Below are positions 19,374 through 28,626 of a stretch of DNA of 64,000 nucleotides, piece by piece. Under the pieces are notes generated by a model. The model did not search any database. It was not told where the DNA came from and saw only the letters and a list, made by a program, of their open reading frames with translations. Numbering within the stretch: the first letter of the stretch is position 1; each line of letters opens with the position of its first letter. The translations under genes and the position numbers were made by a program. Source of the DNA: Aeromonas tecta (GTDB lineage: Bacteria > Pseudomonadota > Gammaproteobacteria > Enterobacterales > Aeromonadaceae); the NCBI RefSeq assembly GCF_000820185.1, contig NZ_CDCA01000034.1, positions 62,001 to 126,000 of the forward strand, read 5' to 3'.

Positions 19374-20212
19374 AGCGCTTCGGTTTTGCCAAGCTGATGC
19401 TGTGGCTGGGGCTGCTGTTTATCTACCTGCCCATGCTGATCATGGTGATCTACTCCTTCAACGCCTCCAAGCTGGTGACGGTGTGGGGAGGCTGGTCGCT
19501 GAAGTGGTACTTCGGCCTGCTCGAGAACAAGCAGCTGATAGGCTCTGTGCTGCGATCCCTGGAGATCGCCTTCTACACCGCCATTGCGGCGGTGGCGTTG
19601 GGGACCATGGCCGCCTTCGTGCTGACCCGGATCCCGCACTTCCGCGGCCGTACCCTGTTCGGTGGCCTGGTGACGGCGCCACTGGTCATGCCGGAGGTGA
19701 TCACCGGTCTCTCCTTACTGCTGCTGTTTGTGGCCATGGCCCAGCTGATTGGCTGGCCGGCCGAGCGGGGCATGCTGACCATCTGGATCGCCCACACCAC
19801 CTTCTGTACCGCCTATGTGGCGATCGTGGTGTCGGCGCGTCTGCGGGAGCTGGATCTCTCCATCGAGGAGGCGGCCATGGATCTGGGGGCCAAACCCTGG
19901 AAGGTGTTCTTCCTGATCACCATCCCGATGATCGCCCCCTCGCTGGCGGCGGGCGGCATGATGTCGTTCGCCCTGTCGCTGGACGATCTGGTGCTGGCGA
20001 GCTTCGTCTCGGGCCCGGGTTCTACCACCTTGCCGATGGAAGTGTTCTCGGCGGTGCGTCTCGGCGTGAAACCCGAGATCAACGCGGTGGCCAGTCTGAT
20101 CCTGTTGTCGGTGTCGCTGTTCACCTTCAGTAGCTGGTATCTGATGGCCAGGGCGGAGAAACGTCGCCGCGCCGAAATTGCCATGACCACCCAGATGCAG
20201 GCAGTCGCCTGA
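19370..20212 (+). CDS. potI: polyamine ABC transporter permease PotI
   Basis: 280 aa, six predicted membrane segments (first FAKLMLWLGLLFIYLPMLIMVIY, split by no charged residue). The EAA loop is EEAAMDLGAKPWKVFFLITIP near residue 165. It pairs with PotH to form the channel. It is the last gene of the putative polyamine operon; its start codon overlaps the stop of the 26-codon frame. Confidence 0.93.
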   Translation: MKRFGFAKLMLWLGLLFIYLPMLIMVIYSFNASKLVTVWGGWSLKWYFGLLENKQLIGSVLRSLEIAFYTAIAAVALGTMAAFVLTRIPHFRGRTLFGGLVTAPLVMPEVITGLSLLLLFVAMAQLIGWPAERGMLTIWIAHTTFCTAYVAIVVSARLRELDLSIEEAAMDLGAKPWKVFFLITIPMIAPSLAAGGMMSFALSLDDLVLASFVSGPGSTTLPMEVFSAVRLGVKPEINAVASLILLSVSLFTFSSWYLMARAEKRRRAEIAMTTQMQAVA

Positions 20213-20257
20213 CGTCGTGATAAGATCCGCATTCTCTTCATCCGTCAGGAGGATAGA

Positions 20258-20977
20258 ATGCGGATCACCCTCTTTATCGGCCAGGGCGCCGAATTGAATC
20301 CTGAGCAGGCTCCCGGTCTGGTCAGTGCCATCCACAAGCGCATCGTAGAGCGACCCCTATGGTGCAGCTTCGCGGGTCTGGCTGGCGATGAGCAGAGCGA
20401 TCAGCGTCATCACGGTGGCCCGGACAGGGCACTGCATTACTACCCCGCCGATCACTATCCCTGGTGGCAGACCTGGCAAAGTGCACTGGGCTTGCCCACT
20501 CCCCGCACTTCCTGGCAGCCCGCTGCCTTTGGCGAGAATCTCTCCGGCCTCGGACTGACCGAAGCACAAGCCTGCATCGGCGATGTCTATCGATTGGGTG
20601 GCGCCCTGGTGCAGATTAGTCAGCCCAGATCCCCCTGTTTCAAGCTGAATCAGCGTTTTGGCTATGCGCACTTCTCCCAGGTGATGCAACTCAATGGTCG
20701 CTGTGGCTGGCTGCTGCGGGTGCTGGAGGAGGGCGAGGTGGCGCCGGATGCCGAGTTGCAACTGGTCGACCGACCCTACCCCGAGCTGACGGTGAAACGC
20801 ACCGCGGATATTTTATTCAATCAGACCCGTAACGAGGCGGAGCTGCAGCTGTTGCTGGGCAACCCGGCCCTCTCGCCGAACTGGCGCCAGCATGCCGCTG
20901 ATTGGCTGGAGCATGGGGTGGTGGCCGATTGGCGACGTCGTCTGCTGGGGCCGGTCGAATTCCAGCTGCCAGCGTAG
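20258..20977 (+). CDS. MOSC-domain protein (YiiM-like)
   Basis: 239 aa, RBS AGGAGGA 4 nt before ATG. MOSC features: HHGGPDRALHYYPADHYPWW, AFGENLSGLGLTEAQACIGDVYRLGGALVQISQPRSPCFKLNQRF (interrupted by no gap), with the conserved Cys of SPCFKL. MOSC proteins bind molybdenum cofactor; YiiM reduces N-hydroxylated purines such as 6-HAP. It is separate from the polyamine operon by a 45-bp gap and lacks a regulatory partner. Confidence 0.87.
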   Translation: MRITLFIGQGAELNPEQAPGLVSAIHKRIVERPLWCSFAGLAGDEQSDQRHHGGPDRALHYYPADHYPWWQTWQSALGLPTPRTSWQPAAFGENLSGLGLTEAQACIGDVYRLGGALVQISQPRSPCFKLNQRFGYAHFSQVMQLNGRCGWLLRVLEEGEVAPDAELQLVDRPYPELTVKRTADILFNQTRNEAELQLLLGNPALSPNWRQHAADWLEHGVVADWRRRLLGPVEFQLPA

Positions 20978-21123
20978 GCAGATAACCCCCAGCGCTAGTG
21001 GCACCGCATGCTAACGGTGTGAAAGGTGCTGGATTGTTGAGCGATAAGTGTTTTTTTCCCGCCTGAGACAAAAAAGGCTTGTGTATGGTCGGGGCTTTCG
21101 GTAAATTCTCGCCCCGCAGACAT
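20978..21123 (+). other. intergenic region before tRNA-Pro
   Basis: No gene is seen. The region just upstream of the tRNA contains AT-rich segments suitable for a tRNA promoter (TTGTGTATGG near 21078), but no confident -35/-10 pair can be assigned. Confidence 0.4.
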
Positions 21124-21200
<77 letters not shown>

Positions 21201-21205
21201 CATTA

Positions 21206-21234
21206 GAAAAGGCCGCTCCATGAGCGGCCTTTTC
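21206..21234 (+). terminator. Rho-independent terminator of tRNA-Pro
   Basis: A 12-bp stem GAAAAGGCCGCT / AGCGGCCTTTTC begins 5 nt after CCA and its 3' arm ends in TTTT. A second stem, GGGCCACCG / CGGTGGCCC, at 21302-21323 may back it up. Confidence 0.8.
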
Positions 21235-21418
21235 GCATTTAAAAATTGCCAAATATCGTCGATAAAACGAGATCGCTGGGTGCAAAACCTCGGGCATTAA
21301 AAGGGCCACCGCTCGGTGGCCCAGGGGTGGAGTCTGATCCTGACTCCGGCACTCTAAATTGTGGCAATCTCGTTGTGGGTCTTGTCTATGGTGCCCTCCT
21401 TGCGCCCGGGGCGCTTAC

Positions 21419-21946
21419 TCAGATGTGCCAGTGTTGATGGCGCAATGCCTTGAAGCCGTGTTGTGTTTGCAGAGCCGCATGCTTGGGGTACTCGCTGATG
21501 AAATGTTCGATTCCCTCCATCAGTTGTGCACGCAACGAAGATACGGGCTCATGCCAGGCTTGCAGGCAGAGATGGCCGGGGATCAACTGCTCTTGATACG
21601 CTTCCAGCAGTTGTTCTGGCCAGGGTTCAATACCGGAATCATGACGCAGTAGATAATGGGTGGCGGGTTCACGGGCATAGATGAACTGAACTTGGGCCAA
21701 GTCGCGTTGGCTTAGCGTTTGACTGCCGATATGACAAGTCAGATATTTTCCCGTCTTCAAGTCCAAGAAGTGACCGCGTTGCCGACAGGCGATGATGCGA
21801 TACCAAGGCAGGGGCGAACAGAGAGAATACCCCTCCAGCTCCTGTTCCAACCAGTGACGACACTCGGGAGTATGCACCTCGTCGAGCAAGAGCTCGAGCT
21901 GTGTCAACAAGGCTCTGGATGGTTTGGTAGCCAGTGTCGCGCTCAT
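21419..21946 (-). CDS. AbiTii-like hypothetical protein
   Basis: 175 aa from the ATG at 21946, which has GGGAGGA 9 nt upstream; in-frame TTG or GTG starts slightly upstream are less likely. The N-terminal 60 residues (LLTQLELLLDEVHTPECRHWLEQELEGY, interrupted here by no gap, then a P-WYR motif) resemble the AbiTii domain found in phage-abortive-infection proteins, in which a helix pair ends in WxxxELxGY..LPxYR. The remainder is unrecognised. It stands alone between tRNA-Pro and yigI with no toxin, integrase or partner visible, so a defence role is only a hypothesis. Confidence 0.55.
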   Translation of the reverse strand: MSATLATKPSRALLTQLELLLDEVHTPECRHWLEQELEGYSLCSPLPWYRIIACRQRGHFLDLKTGKYLTCHIGSQTLSQRDLAQVQFIYAREPATHYLLRHDSGIEPWPEQLLEAYQEQLIPGHLCLQAWHEPVSSLRAQLMEGIEHFISEYPKHAALQTQHGFKALRHQHWHI

Positions 21947-22068
21947 CGTCTGCAATCCTCCCTCTGCACACAATTCCGGCTTTCAGTATGGACCCCTGAG
22001 GGCGGAGGGGGTAACAATTCTAATGATTAAAATCAGCTTAGAAGTGCAGTTTTTATGCAATAAAGCCC

Positions 22069-22533
22069 TTAGCCAACGAGATAAGTACCAGTTCCGAAGG
22101 CGATGTGAGTCCCTTCCTCGTTGTGCAGTTCCATGCGGGCGACGGCCACCTTGCTGCCGGCGCGAATGATGTGGGCGGTGGCGATGAACTCGTTGCCGCG
22201 ACCGGGCCGCAGGTAGTCGACCCGTAGGTCGATGGTGCCGAGTCGGGAGAAGCGCTCCTTGAGGTAGCTGGGGGAGAAATCCTCCAGCTCGTCGATGCAG
22301 GAGGCGGCGACTATCATGCCCCCCGCCACGTCCAGCAGGCTGGCGGTGACGCCGCCGTGCAAGATGTTGTGGAAGGGATTGCCGATGAGCTTGTCTTCCA
22401 TCTTGATGCGCAGTTCCACCTTCTCGAAGTCGTAGTGGGTCACCTGCATGCCGATCAGCTTATTGAACGGCATCCTTTCGGCAAACAGATTGGCGATGCC
22501 ACTGAGCGCCATCTTCTTCAACATGTGTTTCAT
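22069..22533 (-). CDS. yigI: hotdog acyl-CoA thioesterase YigI
   Basis: 154 aa. PaaI-type hotdog fold: NPFHNILHGGVTASLLDVAGGM contains the HGG helix cap, followed by RVDYLRPGRG and a terminal FGTGTYLVG. E. coli YigI hydrolyses medium- and long-chain acyl-CoA and is likewise found next to recQ, so both family and synteny agree. It is divergent from recQ. Confidence 0.87.
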   Translation of the reverse strand: MKHMLKKMALSGIANLFAERMPFNKLIGMQVTHYDFEKVELRIKMEDKLIGNPFHNILHGGVTASLLDVAGGMIVAASCIDELEDFSPSYLKERFSRLGTIDLRVDYLRPGRGNEFIATAHIIRAGSKVAVARMELHNEEGTHIAFGTGTYLVG

Positions 22534-22666
22534 TCCCTGATCCCAATCCCTGGCGGCAAAGCCGAGTAAAAACTCCAGCCAGTCTGCAACAGTTCTGTAA
22601 CAGTCGCAATGGCAGGTTTATTGTGAGCGGCGGCTGCTTTAGAATGGCGACCCCAAAGGAGAGCCC

Positions 22667-24514
<1,848 letters not shown>

Positions 24515-24707
24515 CAGTGCCTTTCAGGAAGACGATCAGCTGCCGGTAGAAGAGCCACAGAGGTGGAGATGGGGTCAGCGGCGATGCCGATGATCGAAGG
24601 TAAGCAACAGATACCACAATCGCTTGGGCGACCACCTCATTGAAGGCAGTTCAACGAACTGCCTTGTTGATATCTGGTGAACTAAATCACTACTTAAACG
24701 ATATTTT
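24515..24707. other. recQ-cytochrome c gap with possible recQ tail relic and hairpin
   Basis: Bases 24519-24549 share ordered blocks (GCCTTT, GGA, GATCA, CTGCCGG, TAG) with the last 39 bases of recQ, a possible diverged and shortened copy of its 3' end. An AAGGCAGTTC / GAACTGCCTT stem at 24645-24667 followed by TTG looks like a weak terminator. No gene is seen. Confidence 0.4.
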
Positions 24708-25013
24708 TCACTGCTTCAAGCCGGCGTAGTAAGCGGCCAGGTTCTCCATATCCGCCTCGGTCAGCGCCGCCATAAAGGGGGCCATCATGGGATCCCGGCG
24801 TTGACCGCTCTTGAACGCCTTCAGCTGCTTGACCAGGTAGGGGGCGTTCTGGCCCGCCAGGTTGGGATAGACAGGCACGCTGGCCTTGCCCTCGGGCCCA
24901 TGACAGGCGGCGCACAGCACGGCCTTCGCCTCGCCTGCCACCACATCGGCCGCACTGGCGGAGTGGCTGGACATCAGTGCCAGCAGGGGCAGGGCATAGA
25001 CCCATTTTTGCAT
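24708..25013 (-). CDS. small periplasmic c-type cytochrome (c4/c553-like)
   Basis: 101 aa. Signal peptide MQKWVYALPLLALMSSHSASA, then one haem-binding CAACH, a conserved PNLAGQNAPYLVKQLKAF stretch and an MMAPFMAAL segment supplying the axial Met. It is a single-haem class I cytochrome resembling one half of cytochrome c4. It is probably an electron carrier in the periplasm; the partner is unknown. It is divergent from selO. The start is at the ATG preceded by GAGGGAAAGAAG. Confidence 0.88.
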   Translation of the reverse strand: MQKWVYALPLLALMSSHSASAADVVAGEAKAVLCAACHGPEGKASVPVYPNLAGQNAPYLVKQLKAFKSGQRRDPMMAPFMAALTEADMENLAAYYAGLKQ

Positions 25014-25118
25014 CTTCTTTCCCTCGATTTGAAATAGCGGTATCGGCTGTTGGCCCAAGAGGGGCCGGGGGCGGTATAAAGAGAGACACGAGCATACGCA
25101 GGGACGACCCTCATCACC

Positions 25119-26546
25119 ATGAAGCTGATCAATACTTTCGCCACCGAACTGCCCTGGGCCTGCGAGCCCGTGGCGCCCCAGTCGCTGCACCAGGCCAGGC
25201 TCTTGCACCTCAACCACGATTTGCTGCGCGAGCTGGGGCTGGAGGGGGTGAGCGAGGCAGACTGGCTCGCCTGCAGTGGTCAGGGCCAACCGCTGGCGGG
25301 CATGCAGCCGGTGGCCCAGGTCTATGCAGGTCACCAGTTCGGCGGCTACAGCCCGCGTCTGGGGGATGGTCGCGCCATGTTGCTCGGGGAGCAGCTTGCC
25401 CCCGATGGCAGCCGCTGGGATCTGCACTTGAAAGGAGCGGGCAAGACCCCCTTCTCCCGTTTCGGCGACGGCCGCGCCGTGCTGCGCTCCAGCATCCGCG
25501 AGTATCTGGCCTCCGAGGCACTGCACGCCCTCGGCATCCCCAGCACCCGCGCCCTGGCGCTGGTCGGCAGCGATGAGCCCATCTATCGGGAGCAGACCGA
25601 GAGCGGGGCGACCGTGCTGCGCACCGCGCCGAGTCACCTGCGCTTCGGCCACTTCGAGTATTTCGCCTGGAGCGGGCAGGGGGAGAAGATCCCCGCCCTC
25701 ATCGACTATGCGTTGCGCCACCACTTCCCCGACTTGGCAAACGGCGCCGAGCTGTTTAGCGAGGTGGTGCGCCGCACCGCGCGGCTCATCGCCAAGTGGC
25801 AGGCCGCTGGTTTCTGCCACGGGGTGATGAACACCGACAACATGTCCCTGCTCGGGCTGACCCTGGATTACGGCCCCTACGGCTTTATCGACGCCTATGT
25901 GCCGGACTTTGTCTGCAATCACTCGGATCCGGGCGGTCGCTATGCGCTGGATCAGCAGCCAGCGGTCGGTTACTGGAACCTGCAAAAACTCGCCCAGGCG
26001 CTGGCGGATCAGGTGGATGGCGAGGCGTTGGCAGGGGCGCTGGCCCAGTACGAACACCAGCTGATGCTGCACTACTCGGAGCTGATGCGGGAAAAACTCG
26101 GCCTGGGCACCTGGGAGGATCAGGATCCGGCCCTGTTCCGTGTGCTGTTCCAGCTGCTGGCAAGCCAACGAGTGGACTATCACCTCTTCCTGCGCCGGCT
26201 CGGTGAGCTGACCCACGAGGGAGACTGGCCTGTGTCCTTGCTGGCGCTGCTGCCGGATCCCGCGCTCTGGCAAGAGTGGCTCGAGCAGTATCGGGCGCGC
26301 CTCAGCCGGGAAGGGAGCGACGACAGCACCCGCAAGGTGCGGATGGACGCGGTCAATCCCAAGTATGTGCTGCGCAACGCTCTGGCCCAGCAGGTGATAG
26401 ATGCCGCCGAAGCGGGCGACATGGCGCCATTCGAGCGGTTGTTTGAGGCTCTGCGGCGCCCCTACGATGAGCAGCCGGAATACGAGGATCTCGCCACCCC
26501 GGCGCCCGCCTGGTATTGCGGCGGCGAGCTTTCTTGCAGTAGTTGA
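25119..26546 (+). CDS. selO: protein adenylyltransferase SelO
   Basis: 475 aa, close to the E. coli length. Pseudokinase-type active site: YAGHQFGGYSPRLGDGRA, HLKGAGKTPFSRFGDGRAVL, the inverted catalytic region HGVMNTDNMSLLGLTLDYGPYGF, and FVCNHSD. The C-terminus ends CGGELSCSS, where the Cys stands at the position of selenocysteine in eukaryotic SelO. It transfers AMP from ATP to Ser/Thr/Tyr of target proteins during oxidative stress. Confidence 0.94.
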   Translation: MKLINTFATELPWACEPVAPQSLHQARLLHLNHDLLRELGLEGVSEADWLACSGQGQPLAGMQPVAQVYAGHQFGGYSPRLGDGRAMLLGEQLAPDGSRWDLHLKGAGKTPFSRFGDGRAVLRSSIREYLASEALHALGIPSTRALALVGSDEPIYREQTESGATVLRTAPSHLRFGHFEYFAWSGQGEKIPALIDYALRHHFPDLANGAELFSEVVRRTARLIAKWQAAGFCHGVMNTDNMSLLGLTLDYGPYGFIDAYVPDFVCNHSDPGGRYALDQQPAVGYWNLQKLAQALADQVDGEALAGALAQYEHQLMLHYSELMREKLGLGTWEDQDPALFRVLFQLLASQRVDYHLFLRRLGELTHEGDWPVSLLALLPDPALWQEWLEQYRARLSREGSDDSTRKVRMDAVNPKYVLRNALAQQVIDAAEAGDMAPFERLFEALRRPYDEQPEYEDLATPAPAWYCGGELSCSS

Positions 26547-26555
26547 GGAGTGAAG

Positions 26556-26843
26556 ATGAATTGGCGTATCACGCAGATAAACACTGAGTCAGCGGTGCTG
26601 ATGCTGGATTGCCCAGGGCTCTGCTGGGACAACTTCCCCACCCTGGCCGAGACCCTGTTGCAGGAGTGGGAACTCAGACCCCTCGAACGGGACTGGGGAG
26701 CGGATCGCCATAGCTGGTTACTGGAATTTGAGGGCAACCAGCTTAGGCTGGAGTATGAGCACCACAGCGGTTGCTGGCTGGAGGCGGTACGCCCGGCCGA
26801 TCGCGAGGTGCTGCTCTGGCTCGGTCGTCAGCACAAGGCATAG
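26556..26843 (+). CDS. small conserved hypothetical protein (DUF3630-like)
   Basis: 95 aa from the ATG at 26556 with AGGAG 6 nt upstream (a GTG at 26550 would extend it by two codons). It lacks a signal peptide or membrane segment and is acidic and Trp-rich (WELRPLERDWGADRHSWLLEFEG), split into two beta-rich halves. It resembles the small DUF3630 proteins of gammaproteobacteria, but the assignment is from memory and weak. It is 9 nt downstream of selO and is probably co-transcribed. Confidence 0.65.
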   Translation: MNWRITQINTESAVLMLDCPGLCWDNFPTLAETLLQEWELRPLERDWGADRHSWLLEFEGNQLRLEYEHHSGCWLEAVRPADREVLLWLGRQHKA

Positions 26844-26942
26844 TCTGAGGCTTGGCCGAGTCGGTTGCATCAAGGCGGAGTGGTTGGAGTGGCGGTGTAT
26901 GACGTTGTGTCATGGCTGCAGGCTGGATCAATCGCATAAGGA

Positions 26943-26970
26943 TTGAACTATCGGTGTTGGGGCGTATAAT
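26943..26970 (+). promoter_or_regulatory. sigma-70 promoter of yhhQ
   Basis: TTGAAC, a 16-nt spacer, then a perfect TATAAT. Transcription from about 26977 would carry the whole preQ1-like leader. Confidence 0.7.
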
Positions 26971-27001
26971 CTCGCCCCTCAATTATCGCCATGGTGGCGG
27001 T

Positions 27002-27032
27002 ATGGGTTCCCTAACCCCATTAACCAAAAAGG
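27002..27032 (+). ncRNA. preQ1-I-type riboswitch in the yhhQ leader
   Basis: A 5-bp stem ATGGG (27002-27006) / CCCAT (27016-27020) encloses a TTCCCTAAC loop, followed by the A-rich tail ending AAAAAGG. C residues of the loop (27009-27011) can pair with the GG at 27031-27032 to give the H-type pseudoknot of preQ1-I aptamers. The GG belongs to the Shine-Dalgarno, 7 nt before the ATG, so ligand binding should block translation of a queuosine-precursor transporter, a known arrangement for this class. Confidence 0.72.
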
Positions 27033-27039
27033 TCACAAT

Positions 27040-27714
27040 ATGAATCTGACCCCTGCTCAGCACCAGACGGCGCTGGTGCGTCTCTCGTTGTTCCACATCC
27101 TGATCATTGCCAGCAGCAACTACCTGGTGCAGCTGCCGATCACCATCTTTGGCTTCCACACCACCTGGGGCGCCTTCAGCTTCCCGTTTATCTTCCTGGC
27201 CACCGACTTGACGGTCCGCGTCTTCGGCGCAGGGCTGGCCCGCAAGATCATCCAGACGGTGATGCTGCCGGCGCTGGCGGTCTCCTATGTGCTCTCGGTG
27301 CTGTTCTTCGAAGGCAGCTATCAGGGGGTCGGCAACCTGGCGGAGTTCAACCTGTTCGTGGCGCGCATCGCCCTGGCCAGCTTTATGGCCTATCTGGTGG
27401 GCCAGTTCATGGACGTGGTGGTGTTCAACCGCCTGCGGCTGCTCAAGGCCTGGTGGGTGGCACCGGCGGCCTCGACCCTGTTCGGCAACCTGGTGGATAC
27501 CATCGCCTTCTTCAGCATCGCCTTCTGGCGCAGCACGGATCCCTTCATGGCCGAGCACTGGGTCGAGATAGCGACCGTCGACTACTTCTTCAAGCTACTG
27601 ATAAGCCTTGGGTTGTTCGTGCCGCTCTACGGCGTCTTGCTGCGCTACCTCAGCCGCAAGCTGGTGGGCGAGGCCGGCATTGCCGGTTTGCAGACCGCGA
27701 GCCGTCAGGCCTGA
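27040..27714 (+). CDS. yhhQ: queuosine-precursor transporter YhhQ
   Basis: 224 aa with about six membrane segments. Signatures of the YhhQ/VUT family: ASNYLVQLPI, FPFIFLATDLTVRVFG and STLFGNLVDTIAFFSIAF. E. coli YhhQ imports preQ0 and preQ1 for queuosine biosynthesis in the inner membrane. The leader carries a preQ1-like riboswitch overlapping the RBS, which matches the transported ligand. Confidence 0.92.
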   Translation: MNLTPAQHQTALVRLSLFHILIIASSNYLVQLPITIFGFHTTWGAFSFPFIFLATDLTVRVFGAGLARKIIQTVMLPALAVSYVLSVLFFEGSYQGVGNLAEFNLFVARIALASFMAYLVGQFMDVVVFNRLRLLKAWWVAPAASTLFGNLVDTIAFFSIAFWRSTDPFMAEHWVEIATVDYFFKLLISLGLFVPLYGVLLRYLSRKLVGEAGIAGLQTASRQA

Positions 27715-27718
27715 TGAG

Positions 27719-27748
27719 AATGACCACCCGAGGGTGGTCATTTTTTTT
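27719..27748 (+). terminator. Rho-independent terminator of yhhQ
   Basis: AATGACCACCC / GGGTGGTCATT stem followed by a run of eight T. It begins 5 nt after the stop codon. Confidence 0.9.
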
Positions 27749-27779
27749 GCATTTTTGATAAATAGTACTTGCACAGTTA

Positions 27780-27798
27780 AATGAGAATGATTATTGTT
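27780..27798 (+). promoter_or_regulatory. Fur box over the ryhB promoter
   Basis: AATGAGAATGATTATTGTT matches the 7-1-7 Fur core TGATAATNATTATCA at 11 of 14 positions by eye. It lies between -35 TTGCAC (27769-27774) and -10 TATTGT (27792-27797), so Fur-Fe would block RNA polymerase. Confidence 0.75.
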
Positions 27799-27803
27799 AA
27801 CTT

Positions 27804-27915
27804 GTTTTCCGGGAAAGACTTCATTCGTTCCAACGTGATGGACTTCTTGTGAAGGCACGACATTGCTCACATTGCTTCCAGTTAAGGGGCCAGTTTTTAC
27901 TGGCCCTCTTTTTTT
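27804..27915 (+). ncRNA. ryhB: iron-responsive small RNA RyhB
   Basis: The core GCACGACATTGCTCACAT (27855-27872) and the following TGCTTCCAGT are identical to the conserved, target-pairing centre of E. coli RyhB. It is preceded by a Fur box/promoter and ended by a GGGCCAGT / ACTGGCCC hairpin with a T run. The 5' part differs from E. coli. It should base-pair with mRNAs of iron-containing proteins through Hfq when iron is scarce. The 5' end is inferred from the -10 position. Confidence 0.9.
27887..27915 (+). terminator. terminator of ryhB
   Basis: GGGCCAGT-loop-ACTGGCCC then C and a T run (CTTTTTTTT-like). It forms the 3' end of the RyhB RNA and the typical Hfq-binding U tail. Confidence 0.85.
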
Positions 27916-27952
27916 GTCTTTTTTCAGCCACTTGGCGCCGAATGACGGTCAT

Positions 27953-27980
27953 AAAAAATGGGAGCCAAGGCTCCCATCTT
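27953..27980 (-). terminator. terminator of rraA
   Basis: On the minus strand, GATGGGAGCC / GGCTCCCAT is followed by a run of T (AAAAAA on the plus strand). It separates rraA from ryhB, which converges on it. Confidence 0.85.
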
Positions 27981-27994
27981 CAGTCTGTGTCGGC

Positions 27995-28480
27995 TTACTC
28001 GATGTCGAGGGCATCGGGGGAGAGGATCACCCCTGTGGTGTCGGCATAGAGGTGATCATCCGGCAGGAAGGTGACACCGCCGAAGTTGACCGGCAGGTCG
28101 GTTTCACCCACGTCCTTGCTGTCGGCGCCGACCGGGATGGCCGCCAGGGCCTGGATGCCGATGTCGAGATCCTCCAGGATGTCGACCTCGCGCACGCAGC
28201 CGTAGCAGACGATGCCTTCCCAGCCATTCTCTGCCGCCGTGGTGGCGATCTCGCTGTCGATCAGGGCCCGGCGCATGGAGCCGCCGCCATCGATCAGCAA
28301 GACGCGACCGACGCCGTTCTCCTTGACCAGTTCACGGACAAGACCGTTCGATTCGAAGCATTTGACCGTGGTGATGACGCCGCCGAAAGAGGCACGGCCG
28401 CCGAAGGAGCAGAGCATGGGTTCGAGTACATCCACCATGTCCTGATAGATGTCGCACAGTTCTGAAGTGTTGTATTCCAT
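27995..28480 (-). CDS. rraA: regulator of ribonuclease E activity A
   Basis: 161 aa from the ATG at 28480. Family features are clear: [30 protein letters not shown], a [15 protein letters not shown] loop, and [10 protein letters not shown]. RraA is a trimeric ring protein that binds RNase E and damps its activity, altering global mRNA turnover. A longer frame extending to 28603 lacks an RBS and is not used. It is divergent from the chemoreceptor gene. Confidence 0.93.
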   Translation of the reverse strand: MEYNTSELCDIYQDMVDVLEPMLCSFGGRASFGGVITTVKCFESNGLVRELVKENGVGRVLLIDGGGSMRRALIDSEIATTAAENGWEGIVCYGCVREVDILEDLDIGIQALAAIPVGADSKDVGETDLPVNFGGVTFLPDDHLYADTTGVILSPDALDIE

Positions 28481-28626
28481 TGTGTCAGATCCACCGCTGG
28501 AAACAGGTGGGATCCAGTATAAGGAGTGGGGTTGGCATTTCAATGAATATTCCTTGAACAGACATATGGATAACGTATTCTGCACGCGCTCCACGCCGCC
28601 CATTCAGCGCAAGCCAGAGGTTTATC

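Noticed and set aside
24708-26273. 521-codon minus-strand frame covering selO
   Set aside because: Only its last 101 residues (a cytochrome c) are real; the rest is antisense to the well-supported selO gene.
27849-28049. Small frame MKARHCSHC... in the ryhB region as a peptide gene
   Set aside because: It is just the RyhB core and terminator read as codons, with no RBS.
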